64,000 nt of DNA from Ashinkailepas kermadecensis (GCA_034440615.1 JAOTOM010005053.1:754610-818609); one strand, 5' to 3'; numbered from the stretch's first letter, positions 12,121 through 23,640 are shown. Translations and numbers: made by a program. The notes: generated by a model from the sequence alone, not told the origin.

Positions 12121-12660
12121 CAGACATCTGCACTTCAGTTGGTGCAGACAGCTGCGCCCACACATCTACAGATGTGTGCAGACAGTTGCCACCTCTACAG
12201 ATGTGTGCAGACAGCTGCCACCTCTACAGATGTGTGCAGACAGTTGCCACCTCTACAGATGTGTGCAGACAGCTGCCACCTCTACAGATGTGTGCAGACA
12301 GTTGCCACCTCTACAGATGTGTGCAGACAGCCTCAGATGTGTGCAGACAGCTGCCACCTCTACAGATGTGTGCATACAGCTGCCCACCTCTACAGATGTG
12401 TGCAGACAGCTGCCACCTCTACAGATGTGTGCATACAGTTGCCACACCTCTACATATGTGTGCAGACAGCTGCCACATCTACAGATGTGTGCAGACAGCT
12501 GCCACCTCTACAGATGTGTGCAGACAGCTGCCACCTTTACAGATGCGTGCAGAATTGCCACCTCTGCAGATGTGTGCAGACAGCTTCCACTTTTACAGAT
12601 GTGTGCAGACAGTTGCCACTTCCACAGATGTGCGTAGACAGTTGCCATCTCTACAGATGC

Positions 12661-13041
12661 GTGCGCCATCTGCCTGCTTACCACCGGCCGACCCCCAGGG
12701 GCAGATGCCCTTGTATTTTGAAGGGTTCGACCCCCAACAATCATCAGAAAGCCAACTAAATCAACTGCAAACAAACAATTGAAAGAAATACAGGCACCGA
12801 AAAACGTGCCAAGTCTGGACTATTTTGAGAAAAATAACTTTGTACTCGGCACGGAAGATCAACAACTGGCTCAGGTGTAAAAAGTCGGGTCTCGATGGTG
12901 AGATCCCCACCCGTGCACGGCATTTACCATCTTCCTCAGCGCAGGGAGGGGGAGGTGTGGCGACCACTCTGGTGATTCCAAAATGAAAGCCCTAGGAACA
13001 TGACACAAAACCAATGCATTGCAGGTATATGATCAGATCTC
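12661..13041. other. unassigned spacer
   Basis: Unique sequence between the 29-bp array and a SINE. No gene seen. Confidence 0.6.
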
Positions 13042-13054
13042 ACGATTGATATTG

Positions 13055-13200
13055 GGGGGCGGAGTGGTCTGGGTAAGATGCTCTTTCTCACAAAAGGTTT
13101 ACCTTTCGTACTTTCGCCCGCGGTCAATGCGTGAGAGATTGGCGACGCTGACATGACTCAACGGTCGACGTGGTAAAACCAATAACCAACCAACCAACCA
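13055..13200 (+). mobile_element. tRNA-derived SINE, full copy with perfect 13-bp target duplication
   Basis: Flanked by ACGATTGATATTG at 13042-13054 and 13201-13213. It starts GGGGGCGGAGTGGTCTGGGT (tRNA-like head with an A-box region), and the B-box region is deleted. The body has CGCGGTCAATGCGTGAGAGA, TTGGCGACGCTGACATGACT and CAACGGTCGACGTGGTAAAA, and it ends with (CCAA)n. It is collinear with the copy at 28712-28871. Confidence 0.9.
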
Positions 13201-13213
13201 ACGATTGATATTG

Positions 13214-14185
13214 ATTTTTATACTTTGGGGTCACTGGCTGACATCTCAGGTCGGTTAAAAGGTAATCTATTACACACAAAAATAAATAGCACGGTTAATA
13301 GTTGCCTGTGCTACGAAAATACCAGATACACGCTAGAAATGTTCAACAAAGCATTTATGTATGATGTCGTGCTAAGGATGTGGGATTTGTTACATTTAGA
13401 CCCATAAATTAAGAAGGATCTTATGAGGTTGAAATGCTGATTTCGTTTTCGAAACTTCAGAAATAATGGCCGGAAACATTTCTGGTATCAATGGTTCCAA
13501 TGGACGCCAAATTCAGCTTCCAAATAAACCCCATAGTTCACCTGAGGTTAGGGTTAGTCAATGACTTCGAATTGTCTTGAAAATATTAATGACCCGTGTC
13601 AACAGGTTAGTTGAGTTGTCCCTCACCATACCACATCTAACTTTGGCCAATTTCGGAGAAAACGGCCTGAGAAGACTGTCCTTAATGCCGGGCAAGGCCC
13701 GTGACCTGACACAATATTTTCAATTTGCCATACCATAAGGTCGGCAAAGGATTGCTGAATTGTGCTAAACAGTGGCGCACTAGTGTGCTGTCTTTCCGTG
13801 GTAGCGAAACAAAATCGGGTGCATTAACCCTGTGCGGGACACGAACGGCGTTAATGCACACCCTACCACTTTACAGGAACATTTACATATTTTTCGGCTT
13901 TACTGTGAGCGAAAATGGGCAATTATCTAACCTGAAGATGTTAGCGAATTCATACTATTACCTTTTCAAGTAATCTATCGTGTTATGTTTTCGTATTTTG
14001 TTTAACATCAACAGTATCGGCAGCCTAGCTTTTTACACCATTACGTTCACGAAGCGGAAGTTAGCAGATAATCATACAATCTTCCAAGAATCTATGAGGA
14101 AATAAGTCATTTCAGCATACGGAATACAGGGATGTAACTTCTCATATATTAGAAAGAACCTCTACCCACCAAATAATAAGTACGC
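13214..14185. other. unassigned A+T-rich intron sequence
   Basis: Unique. No open frame of note, no repeats beyond simple ones. Confidence 0.6.
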
Positions 14186-14282
14186 CCTCCGAGCAAGGGC
14201 GTCGCCACCGGGGGGAGCAGAGGGGCAGTCGCCCCCCCCCTGCCGTGAGACTGGGTGGGGGCGCCACCCCCACCCCCTGAAA

Positions 14283-15250
14283 TTTGAGGAGGCCCCTATC
14301 CGGAAATGCACAGGAAAAAAGTGAGCAAGGAGGCCGACCAGACATGAGAGGAGGCCTCCATGACGTGAGAGGAGGCCCCTAATTTGAAGAAGGAGTCACC
14401 TAGGAGAGGATAGGAGGCCCCAGAAATCAAGAGAGTGCCAACAATTGGCACGGATGCCCCCAGGAATGCAAAGGAGGCCCCCAGGATTGCAAAGGAGGGC
14501 CCCAGGATTGCAAAGGAGGCCTCCAGGATTACAAAGGAGGGCCACAGGATTGAAAAGGAGGCCCCAGGATTGCAAAAGAGGCCCCCAGGATTGCAAAGGA
14601 GGCCCCCAGGATTGCAAAGGAGGCCTCCAGGATTACAAAGGAGGCCCCCAGGATTGAAAAGGAGGTCCAATACGGGAAGGGAGACCTCAGAAAATGAGAG
14701 GAGGCCCAAAGACGGAAGAGAAAGCCAGTGGATATAAGATTAGGTTTCGGAGACGCAAAAGCAGTCCCCAAAACGGGGAAGGTTCCAACAAGATAGAAAA
14801 GGATGATCTAGAAAAGTGGCAGGAAGCACCTAATTCGGAAGAAGACGATATAAGATTGGAAATAAGACCCTATGATGCACGAGGAAGCCCCTAAAATAGG
14901 AGAGAAGGGCCATTAGATAAGAGGGATGGCTCCCAGGCGAGAAAGAAGGCTTCAAGACGGGTAAGAAGGTCCCCAGGAAATGACACGGTAACTGAGATAG
15001 GAAAGGTTGCTTGTAATTTGGAAGAGGAGGCACCTGAAAGAGAACAGGAGTCCACCAGAAGATAAGAGGTCACCCTTAAAATGGGCAAAGACAGAATCAA
15101 AACGCAGAACAGGAGGCCCCGAAGACGTGAGAGGAGCCCCTGATTTGAAAAAGAAAGTCTCTAGAAGAGAAAAGGAGGCCCCTGCCGGACTCGAGAGGAG
15201 TCCCTCGAGATGGAGTAGGTCTCCAGGGCCGAATGAGGCCCCGACGACCG
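14283..15250. repeat. ~21-bp minisatellite, ordered core and degenerate flanks
   Basis: Core at 14455-14665 with GGAGGCCCCCAGGATTGCAA repeats. Outside the core the GGAGGCCC phase persists with drifting spacers to about 15250. Confidence 0.9.
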
Positions 15251-15299
15251 GGGCCCCAACAATGACACCAAAAGCATCCAAAACGTATTGGACACCTAC

Positions 15300-16870
15300 A
15301 AAGTGTCGAGGTCGCTAAAACTCGCGCTAGGGATCCAAGCAAATGACGTCGGGACACAAAAGATTACATTGGACTAAAAAAAAGTCGCGTCGCAGCCCTT
15401 GAAAATCTCACTGGGGACCAAAAAGGTTCGCGCCTAGACCCCAAAGGTTGCAGCTGCCCCAAAAATCAATTATCAGCCGGAATGTCCCTCTGCGCCCCCA
15501 AAAATCGGGTCAAAGTCCCCCCCAAAAACCCGTTGGGCACTGGGAAAAAAACGTATCAGGGCACCGAAAAAATCGCACCTGGAGACCGAAGAATCGTACC
15601 AGGACCCAAAAATATCACATAAGGACCTATCAAAAAATAGTACTCGACGCCAAAAGTTCACACCGAGACTCGATCGAATCGACCCCAGCACCGGAAAATT
15701 AAGAACTGGTCCGGGAAAAAATTACCCGGAGGGCATTTATACTCCGAAAGGTGCCATCGGCTGAAAAAAAAAAGTCATTCGGTGGCCGCAGGGACACATC
15801 AAAGGGGCAAATGCCCCCTCCCTCCTGAGAGGATATGCTCCCAAGAATCGAGCCGAGGCCCCCAAAAGTCGCACTGGGGCCACAAAAATTCGCGTCCGTC
15901 CACCAGAATTCGCGTAGGGGCTCCAAGTAAATACGGCGGGCCCCAGAAAACTCGCTCCGAGGCACGAAAATCTGCAACAGGAACCGCCAAGATCGCGTTG
16001 GGGTCACAGCTAAGTACAACGCGCCCCGCAAACTCGAACCGGTTCCACAAAATTTCGCGCTCGGACCCACAATTCCCATCGGTAATACCAAAAATTTGGT
16101 CTGGGCATCAAAAATTAACGTCGGGACTGCCAACAATTGGCGTCTAGGGCCCCACATAGGCACCGTGTGACCCCCAAAGTCGCATCGGTATCCGAAAAAT
16201 AAAGCCGGAGCCCTCCAAAATAAGGAGGGATTAAAAAAAAAGTCCGGGTCAGGACAATGGTTCTGGAGCACCGAACATGTCATCAGATGCCTCGACAGAT
16301 CGCGTACGGCATCGAAAAACATACCGGAGCTCGAAGAAAATCGAGGTGAGATACAAAAACATGGCGCCAGGGACTCGAAAAATCAGGCCGGGATTCGGAA
16401 TTTAAAGAAAATTCGGAAGAGATCCACAAAAATCGCGTTGAGCCCAGATAACTGGCGTTGGGTCCCGGAACCACGCGCCTGTGCGCGATAAGTCGCGCTA
16501 GGACCCAGAAAAATCGCACCGAAGCCAAAAAATCGTACTGGGGCCCCACAAATGTGCGTCAGAAGCCCCAAACAACACAGCGGGACCCTAAGAGCACAAC
16601 AGGGACCGAAAATGCGACTGTCCCTCCAAAGCGCAATCTCGCAAAAAGCGACAGGGCCCGAAAACACGCGTTGTAGCCATAACTATATATACCGGGAACT
16701 CTAAACAAATAATTACGAAAAAAAACACTGGAAGCTCTCAAGGCATACAGGGGCCATACGACCGCACAAGGGCTTGAAAACGAGCAGGGGTTTCGAAAAT
16801 GCGTTGGGCTTCTAACAAAAATGGATTGGAGCCCTAAGACACATCCGTAGACGAAGAAATACGAAACGGG
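15300..16870. repeat. ancient degenerate ~20-24-bp tandem repeat
   Basis: A run of diverged units alternating an A-rich block (CCAAAAATCGC) with a G/C-rich block (GGGGCCC or GGGACC). Identity between neighbours is low, but the phase is recognisable for 1.5 kb. Confidence 0.7.
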
Positions 16871-18789
16871 TCCAAAGAAATACTCAGGCAGGGCTTCGGT
16901 TCGGTAGCCAACCTGGAAGCATGTTTAATGGTGCATCAAAGCTCAGCGGGTATCCGCATTTCTTCACCATAAAATATTGGAAGTAGGAAACTAATTATCG
17001 AATTTAATTAATCGAATTTTCGCAGCGAACGCCCATACGAAGCATTTTATCACGTCAGATATGGCGCAAGTCTATCATGTGGCAGCAATTAGCAAAGCGT
17101 AGGAGGCCTAGCAGAATCCGTAGCATCGCACGAAGTGTGGCGAATGCGCCGAATGCGCAAGATGGGTGTGCACGTGCACTGACGTTGGCGTCGTGGCGAC
17201 CGGGCACTATGAACTGGAATGTCTGAAATTAGGAAATTTTACATTTTAAAGTGATTTGTGTAAGTGTAATTTCAGCAGTGCGAGGTGACTTATCAAGGGA
17301 TACCAAAAGAATACATTCGAACAGGGTGGGGGAGCTAGGGTTGAAATCCGACGAATCAGAAACGATAGTGGTAGATTAGGCCCCTCCACAGGATAATTCA
17401 GTTGATCACTAATTATGTTACTTAAAAAGGTCCCCTTTGACAAAATAGTGGTCTAAATCAGAAGACATTATTGAGTAGTTGGACCCCCTCCAAATACGTT
17501 TGCCCCCCTCCCCTTAACGCAAATATAGGTGCGTCACTGGTCCCGCAATAATTTTAAGAAACTTACGCCCATGGAGCAAAGCCAACATTGCGGGGGCAAA
17601 TTCCCCCTCACAAGCATACAAAACAACACCGATGCCCCATATGAAATGGAGGAATGATGTTTTAAAATGTATTTTCTTCCTACAAACTTGTCTTCTGTGA
17701 TTACAGCCTGCATGATAAGAGCTTCCCAGCTTCAATACCTTCTCAACGACATAATTTACAAAACGGTACAGCACAGCGATAACCATGGGCGTGACGGCGT
17801 TGAATTCGAAGGTTTTGCATTATTTATGCATTGTCATTGTTACATTGTTACATTGCCATTGATGCATTGTTGTTCAATGCTTGTTCTTGCCGTGAATTTA
17901 TTCGCGGAGGATTTATTATTTTAGCTTCTGTGCCAAGTGCCTTGCAGCCAGCACCAAATGTTATCAAAAAAAAAATCCCTAAGATGACGATCAGAAAACC
18001 AATTCAATCCACTTCTCGTTGTCACTTTCTCGAAATTGTCGTCCTAGGACTGAGAAATGATCGTTTAAGCTTGTTTATGAGATCAAGCTGGTGGGAATGA
18101 CTAACAGTAGTGATAAACCTAGCTATATTCAGTTAAACTTGGTGGACATAGAAGTGGGTTGATCAATGGGAGATATCTTTAAGATATGCTCAGCACGAGC
18201 CTCACCAGCTCGCCACAATCAAGAGGCCAGCGGGAAGATTCTTCTCGTCGATAAAGCATAAAGATATTGGTTTGTTTTGGCACTGGCGTATTTATCCACA
18301 TTTGCTTATTTATACCTTGGTATGGCTCAGTTCTCAGCGAAAAAAAAAAGATTCTTGCTATTGCGTTTTGCGCAAATGATGCACCATGCCAAGAACAAAC
18401 AATACATCAATATCAAATCATGTTCCAATTCGGAACCATACTAAGAGCCTAAAAAGCAATAGGAGGCCCTAACACAGTGGAGGCCCCCTTTCGGGAATCA
18501 GGAGGCCCCTATCAACATTGCCCCCCCCCGGAAGAATTTCGTGGCGACGCCACTGCCTCCGAGACACCACGGGTTCTTCCGATTCTTGTCGCGAAAGTAA
18601 AAACGCTAGCACCAACCTCAAACGAAGGACTGCAACACATTTTTTCCGGACGTTTGGGTCAGGACGGTAATACTTGGCATGGCTTTTCCAGTTAGGAACT
18701 TAACTTGGTGTAGGTATATATATGTAAATAGCTATACATGCATATACAAACACACAAAAATATGCATATATATATGCATACTTTTAGCC

Positions 18790-19075
18790 GGCAGTTAGGA
18801 GGCTATAGCCGGCAGTTAGGGGGCTATAGCCGGCAGTTAGGAGGCTATAGTCGACAGTTAGGGGGCTATAGCCGGAAGTTATGGGGATATAGCCGGCAGT
18901 CGGGGGGGGGGGCTATAGTCGGCAGTTAGTGGGGGGCTATAGCCGGCAGTTAGGGGGGCTATAGCCAGCAGTTAGGAGGCTATAGTCGGCAGTTAGGCGG
19001 GCTATAGCCGGAAGTTTGGCGGGCTATAGCCGGCAGTTAGGGGCTATAGTCGGCAGCTGCGGGGGGGGGGGGCAT
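18790..19075. repeat. 21-bp minisatellite
   Basis: CTATAGCCGGCAGTTAGGGG + G units, with G-run expansions near 18901 and 19060. It lies outside the hAT-like element, after a TATA/CATA-rich tract. Confidence 0.93.
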
Positions 19076-19079
19076 AGCC

Positions 19080-20545
19080 GGCAGCTCGGTGAACAATAGC
19101 CGACGGCTTGGCGGGCCATAGCCGGTAACTGGGCGGGCCCCATGACCGGTAACTGGGTGGGCTATGGTCGGTGGCAGCCGGCCCCATGGCCGATAACTGG
19201 GCGGGCTATAGCCGGTCACAGTCGGCCCCATGGCCGGTAACTGGGTGGACTATGGCCTGTGGCAGTCGGCCTCCACGGCCGGTAACTGGGTGGACTATGG
19301 CCTGTGGCAGTCGGGCCCATAGCCGGTAACTGGGCGGGCTATAGCCGTTAACCGTCGGCGCCATAGCCGGTAACTGGGCGGGCTATAGCCGGTGGCAGTC
19401 GGCCCCATGGCCGGTAACTGGGCGGGCTATAGCCGGTGGCAGTCGGCCCCATGACCGGTAACTGGGTGGGCCTGTGGCAGTCGGCCCCATGGCCGGTAAC
19501 TGGGTGGGCTATGGTCGGTGGCAGTCGGCCCCATGGCCGGTAACTGGGTGGACTATGGCCTGTGGCAGTCGGCTCCACGGCCGGTAACTGGGTGGACTAT
19601 GGCCTGTAGCAGTCGGGCCCATAGCCGGTAACTGGGCGGGCTATAGCCGTTAACCGTCGGCGCCATAGCCGGTAACTGGGCGGGCTATAGCCGGTGGCAG
19701 TCGGTCCCATGGCCGGTAACTGGGCGGGCTATAGCCTGTGGCAGTCGGCCCCATGACCGGTAACTGGGTGGGCCTGTGCCAGTCGGCCCCATGGCCGGTA
19801 ACTTGGCCATGGCCGGTAACTGGGTGGGCTATGGTCGGTGGCAGTCGGCCCCATGGCCGGTAACTGGGTGGGCTATGGTCGGTGGCAGTCGGCCCCACGG
19901 CCGGTAACTGGGTGGGCCTGTGGCAGCCGGCCCCATGGCCGGTAACTGGGTGGGCTATGGTCGGTGGCAGTCGGCCCCATGGCCGGTAACTGGGTGGGCC
20001 TGTGGCAGTCGGCCCCATGGCCGGTAACTGGGTGGGCTATGGTCGGTGGCAGTCGGCCCCATGGCCGGTAACTGGGTGGGCTATGGTCGGTGGCAGTCGG
20101 CCCCATGGCCGGTAACTGGGTGGGCTATGGTCGGTGGCAGTCGGCCCCATGGCCGGTAACTGGGTGGGCTATGGTCGGTGGCAGTCGGCCCATAGGCCCC
20201 ATGGCCGGTAACTGGGCGGGTAGACTGGGTGGGCTATGGTCGGTGGCAGTCGGCCCCATGACCGGTAACTGGGTGGGCTATGGTCGGTGGCAGTCGGCCC
20301 CATGGCCGGTAACTGGGTGGGCTATGGCCGGTGGCAGTCGGCCCCATGGCCGGTAACTGGGTGGGCTATGGTCGGTGGCAGTCGGCCCCATGGCCGGTAA
20401 CTGGGTGGGCTATGGTCGGTGGCAGTCGGCCCCATGGCCGGTAACTGGGTGGGCTATGGTCGGTGGCAGTCGGCCCCATGGCCGGTAACTGGGTGGGCTA
20501 TGGTCGGTGGCAGTCGGCCCCATGGCCGGTAACTGGGTGGGCCGG
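19080..20545. repeat. 44-bp minisatellite related to the 21-bp array
   Basis: About 33 units with GGCCGGTAACTGGGTGGGCT and ATGGTCGGTGGCAGTCGGCC. It appears to have grown out of the 21-bp array (GCCGGCAGTTAG becoming GCCGGTAACTGG), with homogeneity increasing to the right. Confidence 0.95.
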
Positions 20546-20759
20546 GCTTCGAGCACGACAGCGATCTGCCCTTCACAATGCACACGTCAAATGTACCCAA
20601 ACAAATGTGCCGCCTGGTCAGCTGATCGCTATCTGCTGACCTACAGCTCAATCACAGCATTAACTGGGACACCAGCCGAGCTGTTGTGCAACACTGGCAG
20701 TCTGCAGTACAACCCACAGTACAGCCGGCCACAATGGCTGGGGCAACGTCAATAGCTGC
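20546..20759. other. unassigned spacer
   Basis: Unique sequence between two arrays. Checked on the minus strand for the next CH1 exon; none seen. Confidence 0.6.
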
Positions 20760-21825
20760 CTGCCGGGAATGGGAGACGTCAGCAGCATCCCACTATGGCT
20801 GGATATGGTGAGCAGCACCCACCATGGCTGCTGAAGGGCCAGCAACATTCCACTATGACTGGGGAGGGAATCAGCAGCATCCCCTATGACTGGGGGTCAG
20901 CACTACTACACTATGTCTGGGGAAGGGTCAGCAAAATCCCCTATGATTGGACGGGGAGGGTTACTAGGATCCCACTATGTCTGGAGATGGTGAGCAGCAT
21001 CCCACTATAACTGGGGGAGGGTCAGCAGCATTGTACTGTGTCTGGGGAGGGTCGACAACATCCCACTATGATTGGGGAGGGTCAACAGCATCCCACTATC
21101 ACTGGGGGAGGGTCAGCAGCATTGCACTGTGTCTGGGGAGGGTCAGCAACATCACACTATGATCGGGGAGGGTCAGCAGCATCCCACTATGATTGGGGAA
21201 GGATGAGCAGGATCCACTATGGCAATGGGAGGGTTGGCAGCATCCTATTATGGCTGAGGAAGAGTGGGCAGCATCCCATGATGACCGGAGAAAGGTCGGC
21301 AGCATCACATTATGGCTGGGAGAGGGTCGGCAGCATCCCATTATGACTGGGGGATGGTCAGCAGCATCCCATTATGACTGGGGGAGGGTCGGCAGCATCC
21401 CATTATGACTGGGAGAGGGTCGGGAGCATCCCATTATGACTGGAGGATGATCGGTAGCGTCCCATTATGACTGGGGGAGGGTCGGCGCAGAATCCCATTA
21501 CAACTGGGCGAAGGTCGGCAGCATCCCATTATGACTGGGTGAGGGTCGGCAGCTGCTGGGATGCTGCCGGGCAGCATCCCAGTATGACTGGGGAGGTTCG
21601 GCAGCATCCTATTGCGACTGGGCGAGGGTCGGCGCAGCATCCCATTACAACTGAGCGAGGGTCAGCAGCATTCCATTTAGAGACTGGAGGATGGTCGGCA
21701 ACATTCCATTATGACTGGAGGATGGTCGGTAGCATCCCATTATGACTGGGGGAGGGTCGGCGCAGAATCCCATTACAACTGGGCGAGGGTCAGCAGCATC
21801 ACATTAAGATCAGCCGTTGCTGAGC
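20760..21825. repeat. ~33-bp minisatellite
   Basis: About 32 units with AGCAGCATCCCATTATGACT and GGGGGAGGGTCGG. Left copies are more diverged. Confidence 0.94.
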
Positions 21826-21867
21826 AGGCCTCTCCATCAGCACATCACTCAATCCCTAGAGGCTGGT

Positions 21868-21910
21868 GGTACTCACCAGTTTCACTGTAACAGCACCTCG
21901 AGCAGGTCCA
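21868..21910 (-). repeat. partial duplication of the 3' end of the CH1 exon with its donor
   Basis: 21868-21910 repeats 21917-21959 at an offset of 49 bp: both contain GCTCGAGGTG-TGTT and a CTG/gtgagt donor on the minus strand. Use of the downstream donor (exon ending at 21877) would add 48 bp, in frame and open, encoding VSATAGPARGAVTVKL after ERL. Confidence 0.8.
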
Positions 21911-21924
21911 GCTGTGGCACTCAC

Positions 21925-22014
21925 CAGTCTCTCTGCTGACAACACCTCGAGCAGACCCAGCAAGTTCTTGCCGTCGCGCAGATCGGTGAAGAGATCGCGA
22001 ACATTGCGGCCACA
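21925..22014 (-). CDS. spectraplakin CH1-domain exon, 90 bp
   Basis: Seen: after acceptor tgcatttcag the minus strand reads 30 codons, CGRNVRDLFT then DLRDGKNLLGLLEVLSAERL, and ends at CTG/gtgagt. DLxxDLRDGxxLLxLLEVLSGExL is the second conserved block of the first calponin-homology domain and directly follows the TKWxNKHLKK block of the exon at 60152-60213. Both boundaries are phase 0 and join in frame. The 30-residue length fits the plectin/spectraplakin branch, while dystrophin has 31 residues here by my recollection. The next exon (PxEKGxMRxHxLxN block) was looked for below 21925 on the minus strand and not found, so it should lie beyond the window start. Oddities are the preceding 38-kb intron and a partial duplication of this exon immediately downstream. 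Confidence 0.92.
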
Positions 22015-22020
22015 CTGAAA

Positions 22021-22200
22021 TGCATAGCAGTCCGCCCATCAGGTGTGGTCCGCCGAAACAGGGCGGGACTAACACACACAGTAGTATGTCCATTAGACAT
22101 GGTCCATCGAAACAGGGCTGGACAAACACATAGCAGTCCGCCAGTCAGGCGGGGTCCGTCGAAACAGGGCTGGACTAGCACATAGCAGTCAGTCCATCAG
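22021..22200. repeat. about 60-bp tandem repeat derived from the intron 3' end
   Basis: Three imperfect units sharing CGAAACAGGGC-GGAC and CATAGCAGTC. On the gene strand each carries GGACTGCTATG, but only the copy next to the exon has the functional TTTCAG. Confidence 0.7.
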
Positions 22201-22214
22201 GCGTGGTCCGTCGA

Positions 22215-22375
22215 GAGAGCGAGCGAGAGCGAGGGGGAGCGAGAGGAAGCGAGAGGGATCGAGAGGGATCGAGAGGAAGCGAGAGCGAGAGCGAGAGCGA
22301 GAGCGAGAGAGGGAGCGAGAGGGAGCGAGAGGGAGCGAGAGGGAGCGAGAGAGCGAGAAAGAGAGGGAGAGAGGG
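22215..22375. repeat. GA-rich polypurine tract
   Basis: About 160 bp almost entirely of A and G on the plus strand, built of GAGAGGGAGC-like units. Potential triplex or H-DNA. Confidence 0.93.
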
Positions 22376-22379
22376 AGGA

Positions 22380-23640
22380 AACATCGCCATCCCACAAAGC
22401 AATACTTCAATGCAACAACGACGCCAGGCTAACGTGACAGCGGTATAGGCGGAGGACAGACTGGCTGCTGAAACAGGTGTCTCGGCAGCACAGCGCATCA
22501 ACTGAGTGCCTGGAAATGGCGAAATATTCGCAGTGATACGCTGAGTGCGATGCACCGAAGCATTGCCACTGAGTATCATATGACAATCACCGCTGAACCC
22601 GTCGAAGCGGCATAGCTTCCTGCCCGTCGCAGGGCAGGGATGGGCGTCAACTTCACCCCCGCAGCCCTTCTTTTATATTAGATGGGAAGAGATAGACGAA
22701 CGGCATGACTTAGTTTGATTTTAAGCTTTAATGTCAGCTTCACCATTAAATAAAAGTAAGAGGTCGATACATGTTGAAGAAAAATTGGCTTCAATCACCA
22801 AGCTGGCTTGGATAGACATAAATGTGAAAAGGCGAAACGCAGTTGGCGTTCCCACAGGTGTGTGGCGCGCTTGGTCAGAGCTACGCGACCTGGTGAGGAG
22901 AGGGCGGATTTTTTTCCACCCGATTCATCTCAAAATATTTTTGTCTGATCGCGACGAAATTAGGTAGATGATTATCTTGAGAATGTTAAATCATACATCA
23001 CCAACTCTCAATAATCTGGGCATATACCTACGTAGGGGAGCCCCCAGTAGAACGTGTATCGTCTTCAACATGAAAACATTGCAGCATGTATTGCTACCCG
23101 TCCGCTATGCCCTAGAGCAAGTTCAACTCGCTCTCCTTAACGGGAAATCTCACACTTTTGTACACGATATTCGCAAGTGTTCACTTCGCATACAAATTCG
23201 CTCTTCTGTAAAAATTCGCCCCCGGTCAAAATTTTGGATGCGCCCCTGGACCTATATTTTGACAATCGATTGACCTAGGTCAGGTCAATCGAAGCGGATG
23301 GAGGCTACTGCACGACAGTGCAGGTTTCTGGTGTGTTCGTGGTCGCTTTAAGCTTGTATCTCTCAAAATATTCAACAGAGTTCCGCAATAAGCTGTGCAA
23401 AAATGTTAAATATAGCGGTGTTAGAAAGGGTAGCCGACACAGCGCGCGTCACAATGACCAGCCACAGTCAAAGTACGAATATATAATTTAAAACAAAACA
23501 AAAATTGTGTTGTTTCCCCCGATGCCATCCCCATGCATGTAAACATGAACTCTACGACTCAGATTTGCAGGCAATACGCTTGCCTGAGTAGAGGAACATA
23601 CATTTCCCACAAGCATTTTTTGTCGCACACAGTATCTCAC
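22380..23640. other. unassigned intron sequence
   Basis: Unique. The stretch ending about 23250 (GGATGCGCCCCTGG) resembles the terminus of a hAT-like element, but no partner end or target duplication was found. Otherwise nothing. Confidence 0.4.

Larger units (their letters stand above)
11395..12660. repeat. 29-bp minisatellite with higher-order structure
   Basis: About 38 copies of a 29-bp unit, TGCCACCTCTACAGATGTGT + GCAGACAGC. Three copies of a SINE-tail mini-insertion are embedded at 11465, 11796 and 12098, giving a higher-order period of about 331 and 302 bp. Confidence 0.96.
14194..18555. mobile_element. hAT-like non-autonomous DNA transposon, 4.36 kb
   Basis: Seen: an exact 8-bp direct repeat CCTCCGAG at 14186-14193 and 18556-18563 flanks termini that are inverted copies. 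The left starts CAAGGGCGTCGCCACC; the right, read inward on the minus strand, starts CAGTGGCGTCGCCACG. Both are followed by G-runs. Known: 8-bp target duplications and short CAGNGGCG-type termini are hAT hallmarks. The interior has no transposase frame. It consists of 20-24 bp degenerate repeats (14283-16870) and plain A+T-rich sequence (16870-18460), with GGAGGCCCC units recurring beside the right end. Inferred to be a non-autonomous passenger mobilised by an unseen hAT transposase. Confidence 0.75.

Noticed and set aside
21838..21870. Complete second copy of the 90-bp CH1 exon
   Set aside because: Only the last ~35 bp and the donor are duplicated; no acceptor or DLRDG segment is repeated.
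22731..23273. Two consecutive plus-strand frames
   Set aside because: No recognisable domain, antisense to the host gene, no splice signals.
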